Positions 7,597 to 16,719 are shown, numbered from the stretch's first letter. The stretch: 64,000 nt of DNA from DASXRA01 sp963737425 (GCA_963737425.1 CAVTSX010000008.1:1178001-1242000); one strand, 5' to 3'. The notes: a model not told the origin generated them from the letters alone. Numbers and translations: made by a program.

Positions 7597-9657
7597 TCAC
7601 TGTGCGAGAACGTGCGCAACGAGGACGGACTCGGGCGCGCGATCGGGTGCAGGCAACCCGATCCGGTCGAGCACGGCGCCGCTGCACGTGGTCGCGTCGC
7701 CCGGCCAGTTACCATGCGGCGCCACCTGCTGGATGCGGTAGTCGCGGTGCGGGTCGAGCCCCGGGATGCGGAAGGCCGGTGGCGGGTGCACCGTCTCGTC
7801 GAGCTGGACGTAGGCCATCAGCGCCTGCTGCCGGTCGCGCGAGATCACGCCGTGGACGAAGACGTCGTCGGTCGGCAGGTCGACGCGCACGACGCGCCCG
7901 CTGTGTAGCAGGCCGCGATGCTGCTTGTAGATCGCGATCCATTGCGCCAGCTCGTCGAGCTCGGCGTCGGTGGCCTGCGCGAGGTCCCACTGGATGCCGA
8001 ACTGCCCGAACAACGCGGTGGCCGCGCGAAAGGACAGGCTCGATGTGCGGCCGGTCTGGTGCGAGCGCGCGGCCGCCACGTGAGCGCCGAGGAACTCTGG
8101 CGGCACGAGCTGCCCGGTCCATCGCTGGATGCGCTGGCGGCTGATCGGATCGGTGCCGTCGGAGGTCCAGACGCTCTCGAAGCGGGCGAGGATCTCCAGG
8201 TCGATGCGCCCGCCTCCGGACGCGCAGCTCTCCCACTCGATGTTCGGGTGCCGGCGCCGCAGCTCGTCGATCAGCGCGTACATCGCGACCGTCTGGTCGT
8301 GGACGGCCGGCGCCCCGCCGCGCGGGATCGAGCCGGCGTCGACGAGGTCGCGGTTGTGGTCCCACTTGACGAAGCCGATCGGGTATTCGGCGGCCAGCGC
8401 GTCGAATGCCGCCAGGAGATGCTCGCTGACAGCCGGGTTGCCCAGATCCAGCACCAACTGGTTGCGCACCGGCGGCGGCACGCGGCCACCGGTCGAGAGG
8501 ATCCAGTCCGGATGGTCGCGGTAGAGCTGCGAGTCGGGGTTGACCATCTCCGGTTCCCACCACAGGCCGAACTCCATGCCGAGTTCGGTGACGCGCCTGG
8601 TCAACGGGTGCAGGCCCTCGGGCCACGTCGTGCGGTCGACGGACCAGTCGCCGAGGCCTGCGGCGTCGTCGCGGCGTCCGGCGAACCAGCCGTCGTCGAG
8701 GACGAACCGCTCGACGCCGAGTCGCGCGGCCGTGTCGGCGAGCGCTGCCAGGCGAGCGGCGTCGTGATCGAAGTAGACGGCCTCCCAGACGTTGAGCATG
8801 ACCGGCCGCGGCGCGAACTCCGGACGGGTCGAGCGGGCGTATTCGTGAAACGCACTGCTGATGCCGTCGAGGCCGTGCGCGGTCGCAGCCACGTACACCC
8901 ACGGCGTCCGGTAGGTCTCGCCCTCGGCGAGCATGACCTCGCCCGGCAGGATCAGCTCGCCGCCGCCGAGGGTGATCTCGCCGCTGGGGAGCCGCTCGAG
9001 CCGGTGCACGCTGTTGCCGCTCCAGGCGACATGCAGGCCCCAGATCTCGCCGTGCCCGAAGCCGAAGCCCGGAGTGCCCGCGAGCAGCAGCGTCGCGGCG
9101 TCGTGCGCGGTGCGTCCGCGGCGGTTCTCGCGCACCCACTGCCCGTCGCGGATCGGATGACGCTGCGGCTGGCGCTCGAATCCCCAGCGTCCGGTGAAGT
9201 CGAGAACCTCGCCGACGCGGTCGGGCAGCGGCACGACAACCTCGAGTGAGTCGACGACATAGCGCCCCGGCCCGACGTTTGTCACGGCATGCCGCATGCG
9301 GATGCCGCCGCCGGGCACCGCCTCGATTCGGGAGGTCAGGCGCAGCCGGGCGACCGGGTCGAGCGCCTCGACCCCGATCTGCCCCGTCGTCGCCCGGATG
9401 TCGACCTCGGTGAATGCGGGCGACCACGCGGTGCTCGCCTCGTCGCCGTCGATGCGATGGCCGCACAGGCCCGGGCGCCCCATCCAGCCCCGGGAGTACT
9501 CGGGCAGCACGCTCACACCGGCCGAGGGCTGGTGCGGTGCCAGCTCGGACGGGCCGAGCCAGGCGATCGCCGGCAGCGCGTCGGCCGGCGTGACGAGGAC
9601 GATGCCGGTGCGCTCGCCGGCACCAGCGTCGTCGCGGCGCAGGGAAATCTGATCCAC
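7597..9657 (-). CDS. Alpha-galactosidase, GH36 family
   Basis: The enzyme has 686 residues and cleaves terminal alpha-galactosyl groups (raffinose, melibiose type substrates). The N-terminal beta-sandwich is followed by a barrel with ERFVLDDGWF, and the nucleophile motif FVKWDHNRD (Asp433). After that come ESCASGGGRIDLEIL and the acid/base motif TSDGTD (Asp500). All are diagnostic of GH36. No signal peptide is visible, so it is probably cytoplasmic. The GTG start follows GAGGA with good spacing. The carbohydrate importer and galEK genes 35-40 kb away could supply and process its substrates; that link is inferred. Confidence 0.92.
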   Translation of the reverse strand: MDQISLRRDDAGAGERTGIVLVTPADALPAIAWLGPSELAPHQPSAGVSVLPEYSRGWMGRPGLCGHRIDGDEASTAWSPAFTEVDIRATTGQIGVEALDPVARLRLTSRIEAVPGGGIRMRHAVTNVGPGRYVVDSLEVVVPLPDRVGEVLDFTGRWGFERQPQRHPIRDGQWVRENRRGRTAHDAATLLLAGTPGFGFGHGEIWGLHVAWSGNSVHRLERLPSGEITLGGGELILPGEVMLAEGETYRTPWVYVAATAHGLDGISSAFHEYARSTRPEFAPRPVMLNVWEAVYFDHDAARLAALADTAARLGVERFVLDDGWFAGRRDDAAGLGDWSVDRTTWPEGLHPLTRRVTELGMEFGLWWEPEMVNPDSQLYRDHPDWILSTGGRVPPPVRNQLVLDLGNPAVSEHLLAAFDALAAEYPIGFVKWDHNRDLVDAGSIPRGGAPAVHDQTVAMYALIDELRRRHPNIEWESCASGGGRIDLEILARFESVWTSDGTDPISRQRIQRWTGQLVPPEFLGAHVAAARSHQTGRTSSLSFRAATALFGQFGIQWDLAQATDAELDELAQWIAIYKQHRGLLHSGRVVRVDLPTDDVFVHGVISRDRQQALMAYVQLDETVHPPPAFRIPGLDPHRDYRIQQVAPHGNWPGDATTCSGAVLDRIGLPAPDRAPESVLVAHVLAQ

Positions 9658-9669
9658 GTCCGGCCGTCC

Positions 9670-9804
9670 TCAGCCGGGGGTGCTGACGACGCGGAACGCC
9701 TCGTCGAGGCTTCCCGTCGGCTCGCGCGACGTGTTGTCGAAGTCGGCGTCGTCAGGGTGCGCGGCGACGACCAGCACGCGTTCAATCTCGGAGTCTGCTA
9801 GCAC
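9670..9804 (-). pseudogene. Remnant of a PIG-L/LmbE-type deacetylase
   Basis: A 44-residue frame from a GTG carries RVLVVAAHPDDADF, the N-terminal zinc-binding signature of PIG-L deacetylases. It then jumps straight to a short tail (SLDEAFRVVSTPG) resembling the C-terminal end of such proteins. The family is normally about 220-280 residues, so nearly the whole catalytic domain is missing. It lies 12 bases before the GH36 start on the same strand. It is either an internal-deletion relic or a chance small peptide; I favour the relic. Confidence 0.5.
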
Positions 9805-9857
9805 TGGCTCATTCTGCCGGTTGCCGGCTGCGGTCTTGTCAGGTGCCGGCTGTTGCG

Positions 9858-10160
9858 TCACCGGGTTCCGCGGCATACGCGCAGGATCGCGTCACCGAGC
9901 AAAGCGCCGTCGGCGCCGAGCGCGTCGCGGTAGGCATCGAGGATGACGCGCTCGCGGCCGAGCTGGACCCTCGTGCCGCCCGAGTTCATCCGGGCCGTCT
10001 GGACGCGCCGCGAGAGGCGGGCGCGTTCGGCGACGAGCCGGATGATCGCGGTGTCGAGTGCATCGATCTGACCGCGCAGCAGGGGTATTGCGTCGGCATT
10101 GTCGTCGATCGCCTGATCATCGGATGCGGTGGCGGTCGTGGGACCGGCGGCGGTGCTCAT
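9858..10160 (-). CDS. Chorismate mutase, AroQ class
   Basis: This all-helical enzyme of 100 residues converts chorismate to prephenate, the committed step to phenylalanine and tyrosine. The visible signature is LRGQIDALDTAIIRLVAERARLSRRVQ followed by a C-terminal RERVIL-like stretch (GRERVILDAYRDAL). It contains the Arg, Arg and Glu positions used in AroQ active sites. The first 25 residues are a polar, disordered-looking extension. GGGA precedes the ATG. Upstream on the same strand lie a Tyr/Phe-rich leader peptide and a terminator hairpin, so transcription attenuation by aromatic amino acid supply is likely. Confidence 0.88.
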   Translation of the reverse strand: MSTAAGPTTATASDDQAIDDNADAIPLLRGQIDALDTAIIRLVAERARLSRRVQTARMNSGGTRVQLGRERVILDAYRDALGADGALLGDAILRVCRGTR

Positions 10161-10209
10161 CGGGCGTTCCCTTTCGGTGGATTCCCGACCCGCACCCCAG
10201 AGACGAGAA

Positions 10210-10236
10210 ACGCCCCGGGCGTTGGGCCCGGGGCGT
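10210..10236 (-). terminator. Attenuator-type terminator before chorismate mutase
   Basis: Read on the minus strand, a perfect 11-bp stem (ACGCCCCGGGC / GCCCGGGGCGT) with a CCAAC loop is followed by TTTCTCGTCT. It lies between the leader-peptide stop and the chorismate mutase start (50 bases before the ATG), the standard position of an attenuator. Confidence 0.8.
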
Positions 10237-10252
10237 CTGCGGTCTGGTGTGA

Positions 10253-10315
10253 TCAGCCGGAAACGACGGGCACCTGGCGGTACCCGTAGAAAAACTCGTA
10301 GCTGCGGCTGAGCAC
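10253..10315 (-). CDS. Phe/Tyr leader peptide of chorismate mutase
   Basis: A 20-codon frame from a GTG encodes MLSRSYEFFYGYRQVPVVSG. Five of the seven residues 6-12 are aromatic (Tyr, Phe, Phe, Tyr, Tyr), the codons expected to stall ribosomes when phenylalanine or tyrosine is short. An 8-bp hairpin (10267-10286) overlaps the last Tyr codons, and the terminator follows 16 bases after the stop. No Shine-Dalgarno is visible; the start is placed right for a leaderless transcript. The frame is too short for ordinary gene finders. Confidence 0.72.
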   Translation of the reverse strand: MLSRSYEFFYGYRQVPVVSG

Positions 10316-10321
10316 GTGACG

Positions 10322-10350
10322 ATGTTGCCACGTCGCCCGAACGGCCGCAA
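10322..10350 (-). promoter_or_regulatory. Candidate promoter of the chorismate mutase leader
   Basis: On the minus strand TTGCGG (10345-10350) and CAACAT (10322-10327) are separated by exactly 17 bases. The leader GTG begins seven bases after the -10, consistent with a leaderless start. The -10 is weak, so this is tentative. Confidence 0.35.
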
Positions 10351-10445
10351 CCAAGATGGGACGGACGTCTCACCATGAGAGACGGCTGCTGGTCGCCCTG
10401 CGGCGCGCATCGCTGACGGTGGCCGCACGTAGGCTGGCAGGCGAC

Positions 10446-12839
10446 ATGACGAGTGACGCCGATACCTTGTTCTCGCTCCCCGGCGATCCAAGCGATCCAA
10501 CCGAGCCGGCCGACGCAGCCCACGCGGCCCGCCCGGCGAGACCCCGTTCCGCAACGAGGATTGCGGTCGATCCGGCGACGTTGCTCGACGGACTCAACCC
10601 GCAGCAGCGCGCCGCTGTCGTGCACGAGGGCAGCCCGCTGCTCATCGTGGCCGGCGCCGGCTCGGGCAAGACCAGGGTGCTGACCCACCGCGTCGCGTAC
10701 CTGCTCGCCGAACGCGGTGCCCGTCCGGGCGAGATCCTCGCGATCACCTTTACCAACAAGGCAGCCGGCGAGATGAAGGACCGCGTCTCCGCGCTCGTCG
10801 GCCCGCGCGCCCGGTCGATGTGGGTCAGCACATTCCACTCGATGTGCGTACGCATCCTGCGCGCCGATGCCAAGGCGCTCGGTCTCAAGTCGTCGTTCTC
10901 GATCTACGACGCCGACGACGCCCGGCGGCTGATGACCCTGGTGGGCCGTGAGCTCGACCTCGACCCGAAGCGTTACCCCGCCCGGTCGCTCTCGGCGCAG
11001 GTCAGCAACCTCAAGAACGAGCTCGTCACTCCCGTGACCTGGGCCGACAAGGCCAGCAACGCGCACGAGAAGGTGCTGGCCGAGGCCTACGACCGCTACC
11101 AGCGGCGCTTGCACGAGGCACACGCGCTCGACTTCGACGATCTGATCATGACGACCGTGCAACTGCTGCAGCAGCACCCCGATGTCGCCGAGCATTACCG
11201 GCACCGGTTCCGGCACGTACTGGTCGACGAGTACCAGGACACCAACCACGCTCAGTACGTTCTTGTGCGCGAGTTGGTCGGCAGCCAGGATCCCGCCGAG
11301 CTGGCAGTCGTGGGCGATGCCGACCAGTCGATCTACGCGTTCCGCGGTGCCACCATCCGCAACATCCTCGAATTCGAACGTGATTACCCGGACGCGACGA
11401 CGATCCTGCTCGAGCAGAACTACCGGTCTACTCAGACGATTCTGAACGCCGCCAACGCCGTCATCGCGCGTAACCCCGACCGCAAGCCGAAGAGCCTGTG
11501 GTCAGAGGCAGGCGCCGGGGCGCAGATCGCCGGCTACGTCGCAGAAAACGAGCACGACGAGGCGGCCTGGGTCGCGCAGCAGATCGACGAACTCGATGCC
11601 AAGCCGTCCGACGTCGCGGTGTTCTACCGGACGAACGCGCAGTCACGAGTATTCGAAGAGGTGTTCATCCGCGTCGGCATGCCGTACAAGGTCGTCGGCG
11701 GGGTGCGCTTCTACGAGCGCCGCGAGGTGCGTGACGCGCTGGCTTACCTGCGCATCGTCGGCAACTCCGACGACGTCGTCAGTTTGCGCCGCATCCTCAA
11801 CACTCCGCGACGAGGCATCGGCGACCGGGCCCAGGCTTGCGTCGAGGCTCTGGCCCAGACCGAGGGAATCTCCTTCGGCGAGGCCCTCGATCGCGCCGAC
11901 GCCGCGCCCGGCATGAATCCTCGTTCGTTGAATGCGATTCGCGATTTCCTTGCGCTGCTTACCGATGTGCGGGCGGTCGCGATCGAGGGAACGCCGAGCG
12001 AGGTGCTCGAAGCCGTCTTCGACAAGACCGGCTACCTGCGCGAACTGGAGGCCTCGCACGACCCACAGGACGAGGGACGCGTCGACAACCTGCGCGAACT
12101 CGTCAGCGTCGCCCGCGAGTTCGAGGAGGCCCGTGCGGGCACCGACGAGGCCGGCGACCTCGACGCCTTCCTGGAACAGGTTTCCCTCGTCGCCGACGCC
12201 GACACCGTTCCGGATGCATCCGGCGGCGTCGTCACGCTGATGACCCTGCACACGGCGAAGGGCCTGGAGTTCCCGGTCGTGTTCCTTACCGGGCTGGAGG
12301 ATTCCGTCTTCCCTCATCAGCGGGCGTTGAGCGATACGGCAGAACTGGCCGAGGAGCGACGGCTGGCCTACGTCGGCATCACCCGAGCCCGCGAGCGGCT
12401 CTTCCTCTCGCGGGCGCTGGCCCGCAGTGCCTGGGGACGTCCGCAGTGGAATCCGCCGTCCCGGTTCCTCGACGAGATACCGGGCGAGCTGGTCGGGTGG
12501 ACCGGCGCCGTCAACCGGCAGCCGTTCGTGCCCAGCTACGGCGACGACCTGCCGAGCCGCTACGACGACCACGGCTACCGTGCCGACGGGCCGCGCCGCT
12601 CGGCGCAGGAGCAGTTGGCCGCGTCACGGCTCAGTGGCGGGCGGGGGCTGCGCGGCGGCCCGGGCAACCGCGCCATCCTCGTGCTGGAGGCCGGCGACCG
12701 GGTTACCCACGATGCGTGGGGCCTCGGCACCGTCCGCGACATCCGGGGCTCCGGTGAGCAATCCCAGGCGCAGATCGATTTCGGCACCGCAGGCGTCAAG
12801 TGGCTGGTGTTGCGCTATGCCTCGCTCGACAAGCTCTGA
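10446..12839 (+). CDS. pcrA: UvrD/PcrA-type ATP-dependent DNA helicase
   Basis: This SF1A helicase has 797 residues and unwinds DNA 3' to 5' in repair and replication restart. Motifs in order are Walker A (AGAGSGKTRVLTHR, about residue 72), DEYQDTN, GDADQSIYAFRGA, LEQNYRSTQTI, LMTLHTAKGLEF, and EERRLAYVGITRARERLF. The C-terminal tail (THDAWGLGTVRDIRG to the end) is the Tudor-like domain that binds RNA polymerase in PcrA. An ATG at residue 1 of the conserved reading is chosen; the 30 codons upstream are not typical of the family. The terminus is followed by a family C hairpin. Confidence 0.93.
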   Translation: MTSDADTLFSLPGDPSDPTEPADAAHAARPARPRSATRIAVDPATLLDGLNPQQRAAVVHEGSPLLIVAGAGSGKTRVLTHRVAYLLAERGARPGEILAITFTNKAAGEMKDRVSALVGPRARSMWVSTFHSMCVRILRADAKALGLKSSFSIYDADDARRLMTLVGRELDLDPKRYPARSLSAQVSNLKNELVTPVTWADKASNAHEKVLAEAYDRYQRRLHEAHALDFDDLIMTTVQLLQQHPDVAEHYRHRFRHVLVDEYQDTNHAQYVLVRELVGSQDPAELAVVGDADQSIYAFRGATIRNILEFERDYPDATTILLEQNYRSTQTILNAANAVIARNPDRKPKSLWSEAGAGAQIAGYVAENEHDEAAWVAQQIDELDAKPSDVAVFYRTNAQSRVFEEVFIRVGMPYKVVGGVRFYERREVRDALAYLRIVGNSDDVVSLRRILNTPRRGIGDRAQACVEALAQTEGISFGEALDRADAAPGMNPRSLNAIRDFLALLTDVRAVAIEGTPSEVLEAVFDKTGYLRELEASHDPQDEGRVDNLRELVSVAREFEEARAGTDEAGDLDAFLEQVSLVADADTVPDASGGVVTLMTLHTAKGLEFPVVFLTGLEDSVFPHQRALSDTAELAEERRLAYVGITRARERLFLSRALARSAWGRPQWNPPSRFLDEIPGELVGWTGAVNRQPFVPSYGDDLPSRYDDHGYRADGPRRSAQEQLAASRLSGGRGLRGGPGNRAILVLEAGDRVTHDAWGLGTVRDIRGSGEQSQAQIDFGTAGVKWLVLRYASLDKL

Positions 12840-12848
12840 GTCGTCGTG

Positions 12849-12896
12849 GATCTTGTGCAGACGCGCGCGTGATTCCCGGCGTGTCTGCACATGATC
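12849..12896. repeat. Hairpin element family C, copy 1
   Basis: Arms GATCTTGTGCAGAC (12849-12862) and GTCTGCACATGATC (12883-12896) pair at 13 of 14 bases across a 20-base centre. The same outer arms and the same 48-bp length recur at 39071-39118. It begins nine bases after the helicase stop and may also act as a terminator. Confidence 0.85.
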
Positions 12897-12955
12897 GTCG
12901 CAATTGCGCCTCGGCACGGTCTAAAGACAGTCCGGCGGGCATTAGTCTTTCCGCC

Positions 12956-14947
12956 ATGTCTTCTGCCGGGCCGGCATCGCCAGGCGTCGAAGCCAGACCG
13001 CTCGAAGCAGAGCTGGACGACGGGCCCACGGCGGGGTCGGACGGGACGGCGGACGCGGCCACTAAGGCCCCAGCGGACCCGGCCAAGGACGCCCCAGCGG
13101 ACGCGGCCACTAAAGCCCCAGCGGACGCGGCCACTAAAGCCCCAGCGGACGTGACCACCGACTCGGGCGCCAACTCCGCCGCCGGCACGGGCAACCACGC
13201 GGCCACCGCAGCCGCCGACGTGACACCCGGCGACCCGCCGCCCGGGCGGGCGCTGCTGTCGCGATGGGCGCCGCGCCTGATCCCGCCGCTGCTCTACGCG
13301 CTCACCGCCGCGTACTACTACTCGCGGTTCCTGGCACACCCCACGCGCGGCGTGCCCGGCGGCGCGGACGGCGTCATTTACACCTGGTACTTCGAGTGGG
13401 TCGAGCAGGCATTCATCCATTTCCACAACCCGTTCATATCGTCGGCTCTCAATGCGCCGACGGGCGTCAACGTCATGTGGAATACCGCGATATTCGCGAT
13501 CGCGGTCGCGTGCATCCCGTTCACGGCGCTGTTCGGCGCCGGGCCCACGCTCGGGTTCGTGGCGGTGCTCGCCCCGGTGGCGTCGGCGACTACGGCGTAT
13601 TTCGTGCTGCGCCGCATCACCGGTCGGGCGGCCGGGTCGGCACTCGCGGCAGCCCTCTACGGCTTCGGCCCGTTCTTCGTGGGGCAGAACGGCCACGTTC
13701 ATCTGACCATTGCCGTCTACCCGCCCCTGCTGCTGCTGTTCGGCTACCAGTTGTTCGTGCAGGACCGGAACCCGGTTCGCACCGGCCTCTGGTTCGGCGT
13801 CGTCACGGGGCTGCAACTGCTCGTCTCCGAAGAGATCGCGCTGCTCGGCATGATCGTGGCGGCCGTCGCTGTTGCCGCGCTCGCGGCCGTCCATCCGCGA
13901 AAGGTGGCGGAGCGGCTGCGGCACAGCGTGATCGGTCTCGGCGTCGCGGCGTCGACCGCGATCGTGATTGCCGGCGTCCCGCTCGGTTTCCAGTTCTTCG
14001 GCCCGCACGCGCTGCCGAACGGCGTCCTGCCCACGAAACAGCGCCTCGATCTCGCGGGCCTGGTGCGCCCGAGTGGGCTGCAGTACTACGCATCCGATGC
14101 AGATGTCGTTGCCAACAAGGCATTCCCCGCGAACGGCGTCGAGAACACCGGCTACCTCGGCTGGGCGCTGATCGCGGTGGTTCTCGCGATGTGCATCGCG
14201 CTGATGATCCGCCGCGAGCGCTTCGCCTACTGGTGGCTGGCGACGGCGTTGGTTACCGTCGCGCTGAGCGTCGGCACCCCCGTCGTGGTGAACGGCCACG
14301 AGATCGGCCCTGGCCTGTGGGCGCTGCTGCGGCGCCTTCCGACATTCGACGGTGTCGTCGTCGTCCGGTTCACGCTCATCACGACGCTACTGGTGGCGCT
14401 GCTGCTCGCGTGGGGGCTGGCCCGGCTGCGTGGACGTGCCTATGCAGTGGGCCTGATCGTGGTCGCGGCGGCGCTGCTGCCGCTACGGCCGCACGCCCGC
14501 TACAACGCGATCCTGCCGATCACCACCCCGCGGTTCTTCACCACGTCAGCGGTTCACGAGATCCCGTCCGGCGTAAACGTCTTCGTCATGCCGTACGTGT
14601 CGCGCCCGCAGCCGATGGCGCGGGTCATGGTGTGGCAGATCCGTACACACCTGCGATTCCACCTCATCGGCGGCTACAGCGTGTTCAACCGCCATGGGCA
14701 CATGACCTACGGCGCCGACCTGCCGGCGTTCGCCAAGGTGCTCGCGAGCGTCGGCACCACCGGCCAGCGACCGTCAGCCCAGCGGGTGAGCGATGCCCGC
14801 GCCTCAGTGCGGCAGAGCCGGGCCCGTTACGTCGTCATTTCCGATGAGCAGCCCAACGTAAGGGCCGTCATACAGGCTGCCGCAGACCTCACCGGCTGCA
14901 CGCCGCGCCGCGCAGCCGACGTCACGCTATGCCAAATCCCTCGTTAG
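12956..14947 (+). CDS. Polytopic membrane protein, probable GT-C glycosyltransferase
   Basis: The protein has 663 residues from the ATG chosen. The first 105 are a disordered tail rich in Ala, Asp, Pro and Thr that includes four 8-residue repeats (ADAATKAP type). The rest has about ten hydrophobic helices and a large extracytoplasmic loop near residue 125 (PGGADGVIYTWYFEWVEQAF). A C-terminal domain without helices follows. The arrangement resembles GT-C glycosyltransferases that take sugars from polyprenyl phosphates. The neighbouring GT2, sugar-nucleotide enzyme, DUF2079 and GT87 genes support a role in envelope glycans. The exact reaction is unknown. Confidence 0.62.
   Translation: MSSAGPASPGVEARPLEAELDDGPTAGSDGTADAATKAPADPAKDAPADAATKAPADAATKAPADVTTDSGANSAAGTGNHAATAAADVTPGDPPPGRALLSRWAPRLIPPLLYALTAAYYYSRFLAHPTRGVPGGADGVIYTWYFEWVEQAFIHFHNPFISSALNAPTGVNVMWNTAIFAIAVACIPFTALFGAGPTLGFVAVLAPVASATTAYFVLRRITGRAAGSALAAALYGFGPFFVGQNGHVHLTIAVYPPLLLLFGYQLFVQDRNPVRTGLWFGVVTGLQLLVSEEIALLGMIVAAVAVAALAAVHPRKVAERLRHSVIGLGVAASTAIVIAGVPLGFQFFGPHALPNGVLPTKQRLDLAGLVRPSGLQYYASDADVVANKAFPANGVENTGYLGWALIAVVLAMCIALMIRRERFAYWWLATALVTVALSVGTPVVVNGHEIGPGLWALLRRLPTFDGVVVVRFTLITTLLVALLLAWGLARLRGRAYAVGLIVVAAALLPLRPHARYNAILPITTPRFFTTSAVHEIPSGVNVFVMPYVSRPQPMARVMVWQIRTHLRFHLIGGYSVFNRHGHMTYGADLPAFAKVLASVGTTGQRPSAQRVSDARASVRQSRARYVVISDEQPNVRAVIQAAADLTGCTPRRAADVTLCQIPR
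13049..13144 (+). repeat. 24-bp in-frame tandem repeat, four units
   Basis: Four consecutive 24-bp units encode ADAATKAP, ADPAKDAP, ADAATKAP and ADAATKAP. Units 3 and 4 are identical in DNA, pointing to recent duplication in the disordered N-terminal tail. Confidence 0.9.
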
Positions 14948-14990
14948 GGTCCGTACGGTTGTCAGGGAGCGATGGGGATCGGGGTACGTA

Positions 14991-15959
14991 ATGACGTTGC
15001 AGCAGCGACGAGCGGTCGTCACCGGGGGTGCCGGCTTTCTCGGCTCGCATCTGTGCGAGCGCCTGCTCGACGACGGCTACGAGGTGCTCTGTGTCGACAA
15101 CTTCGCCACCGGAACCCCGGCGAACGTGGCGCACCTCGTCGAGCGAGCAGGCTTTCGGCTGGTACGCGCCGACGTCACCGACTACCTGCACGTCGGCGAC
15201 CGCGTCGACGCCGTGCTGCACTTCGCCTCGCCGGCATCGCCCGTCGACTACCTGAAACTTCCGGTCGAGACGCTCAAGGTCGGGTCGATCGGCACCCTGC
15301 ACACGCTCGGCCTGGCCCGGGAAAAAGGCGCGCGCTACCTGCTCGCCTCGACGTCTGAGGCCTACGGCGATCCGCAGGTGCATCCCCAGCCCGAGACGTA
15401 CTGGGGGCACGTGAATCCGGTCGGGCCGCGCGGCGTCTACGACGAGGCCAAGCGGTTCGCCGAGGCGATCACCATGGCCTACCGGCGGCACAAGGGCGTC
15501 GACACCTCGATCGCCCGGGTCTTCAACACCTTCGGCGAGCGCATGCGCCCGGGCGACGGGCGGGCCATCCCGACCTTCATCTCGCAGGCACTGCGTGGTG
15601 AACCGCTCAGCGTTTCCGGCGACGGGTCGCAGACTCGATCGGTCTGCTACGTCGACGACCTGATCGAGGGCCTGGTGCGCCTGCTGCACAGCGGGCATTC
15701 AGGACCGATGAACATCGGCAACTCGCACGAGCTTTCGGTGCTGGAATTGGCCGAGCTCATCCGCGACCTGGTGGGTTCGAGCTCGCCGATCCGCTTCGTG
15801 GCCCGCCCCACCGACGACCCGAGCGTGCGCCAGCCCGATATCGACCTGGCCCGCGCCGAACTCGACTGGCAGCCCAAGATCTCGATTGTCGACGGCCTCA
15901 AACGCACCATCGAATGGTTCCGTACCCACCCCGAGTTGCTCCCGTCGGCGCAACGCTGA
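14991..15959 (+). CDS. UDP-glucuronate decarboxylase-like NAD-dependent enzyme
   Basis: This extended SDR has 322 residues and would convert UDP-glucuronate to UDP-xylose if the family assignment is right. The NAD site is TGGAGFLGSHL. HFASPASPVDY, the catalytic STSEAYGDP...HPQ and YWGHVNP are hallmarks of the UXS branch, and catalytic Tyr and Lys lie in YDEAK. Another nucleotide-sugar decarboxylase or epimerase cannot be excluded. It stands between membrane glycosyltransferase genes, 43 bases after the first, in what looks like an envelope-glycan operon. Confidence 0.8.
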   Translation: MTLQQRRAVVTGGAGFLGSHLCERLLDDGYEVLCVDNFATGTPANVAHLVERAGFRLVRADVTDYLHVGDRVDAVLHFASPASPVDYLKLPVETLKVGSIGTLHTLGLAREKGARYLLASTSEAYGDPQVHPQPETYWGHVNPVGPRGVYDEAKRFAEAITMAYRRHKGVDTSIARVFNTFGERMRPGDGRAIPTFISQALRGEPLSVSGDGSQTRSVCYVDDLIEGLVRLLHSGHSGPMNIGNSHELSVLELAELIRDLVGSSSPIRFVARPTDDPSVRQPDIDLARAELDWQPKISIVDGLKRTIEWFRTHPELLPSAQR

Positions 15960-16005
15960 GCGAACACAGGCGGTGCCCATCTTGCCCGTAGACTCCCCGG
16001 CCGTG

Positions 16006-16719
16006 ATGCTCTCGATCTTGATGCCGGTTTACAACGAGATCGCGACCTTGACCGCAGCGGTCAAGGCCGTGCTCGACGTCGAGTACCCGTGCGAGATCGA
16101 GCTGGTCATCGTCGACGACGGCAGCACAGACGGCACCCGCGAGCTGTACGGGGCACTTGCGGTGGACGAGCGGGTCAAGGTGCATCTCGCACCGCACAAC
16201 CGGGGCAAGGGCGCCGCCATCCGCAAGGCGGCCGAACTGGCCACCGGCGACTACGTCATCATCTGCGACGCCGACCTCGAGTACTCGCCGGCCGAGATCC
16301 CGCAGTTGCTCGCGCCGATCCTGCGCAACGAGACGGCGGTTGTGTACGGCACGCGCGTATTCGGCAGCCACAACGCCTATTCGTACTTCTACGTGCTCGG
16401 CAACCGTGGCGTCACGACCGCCGCGAACATCCTGTTCAACTGCTACATCAGCGATCTCGAGACATGCTTCAAGCTGCTGCCGCTCAAGCTCTATCGCGAA
16501 CTCGACATCCAGTCGGCCGGTTTCGGCATGGAGGCTGAGATCACCGGCAAGCTGCTGCGCCGCGGCGTGCGACCGTACGAGGTGCCGATCAGCTATCGCG
16601 CGCGCAGCCGCGAGGAGGGCAAGAAGCTCACCTGGCGCGACGGCGTCGAAGCCCTGTGGATCCTGGCCCGCGAGCGGTTCCGCCGGCCCGCGCCGGCCCC
16701 GCGCCAGAACGCTCGCTAG
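16006..16719 (+). CDS. GT2 glycosyltransferase, polyprenyl-phosphate sugar synthase type
   Basis: The enzyme has 237 residues and a GT-A fold: LMPVYNE at the start, VIVDDGSTDGT, then the metal-binding DADLEYSP. The later stretch TCFKLLPLKLYRELD with GFGMEAEITGKLLRRG is typical of enzymes that load a sugar onto polyprenyl phosphate (DPM1-like). No membrane segment is visible. It would supply lipid-linked donors to the GT-C proteins on both sides. An ATG is used; a GTG directly before it is equally possible. Confidence 0.8.
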   Translation: MLSILMPVYNEIATLTAAVKAVLDVEYPCEIELVIVDDGSTDGTRELYGALAVDERVKVHLAPHNRGKGAAIRKAAELATGDYVIICDADLEYSPAEIPQLLAPILRNETAVVYGTRVFGSHNAYSYFYVLGNRGVTTAANILFNCYISDLETCFKLLPLKLYRELDIQSAGFGMEAEITGKLLRRGVRPYEVPISYRARSREEGKKLTWRDGVEALWILARERFRRPAPAPRQNAR

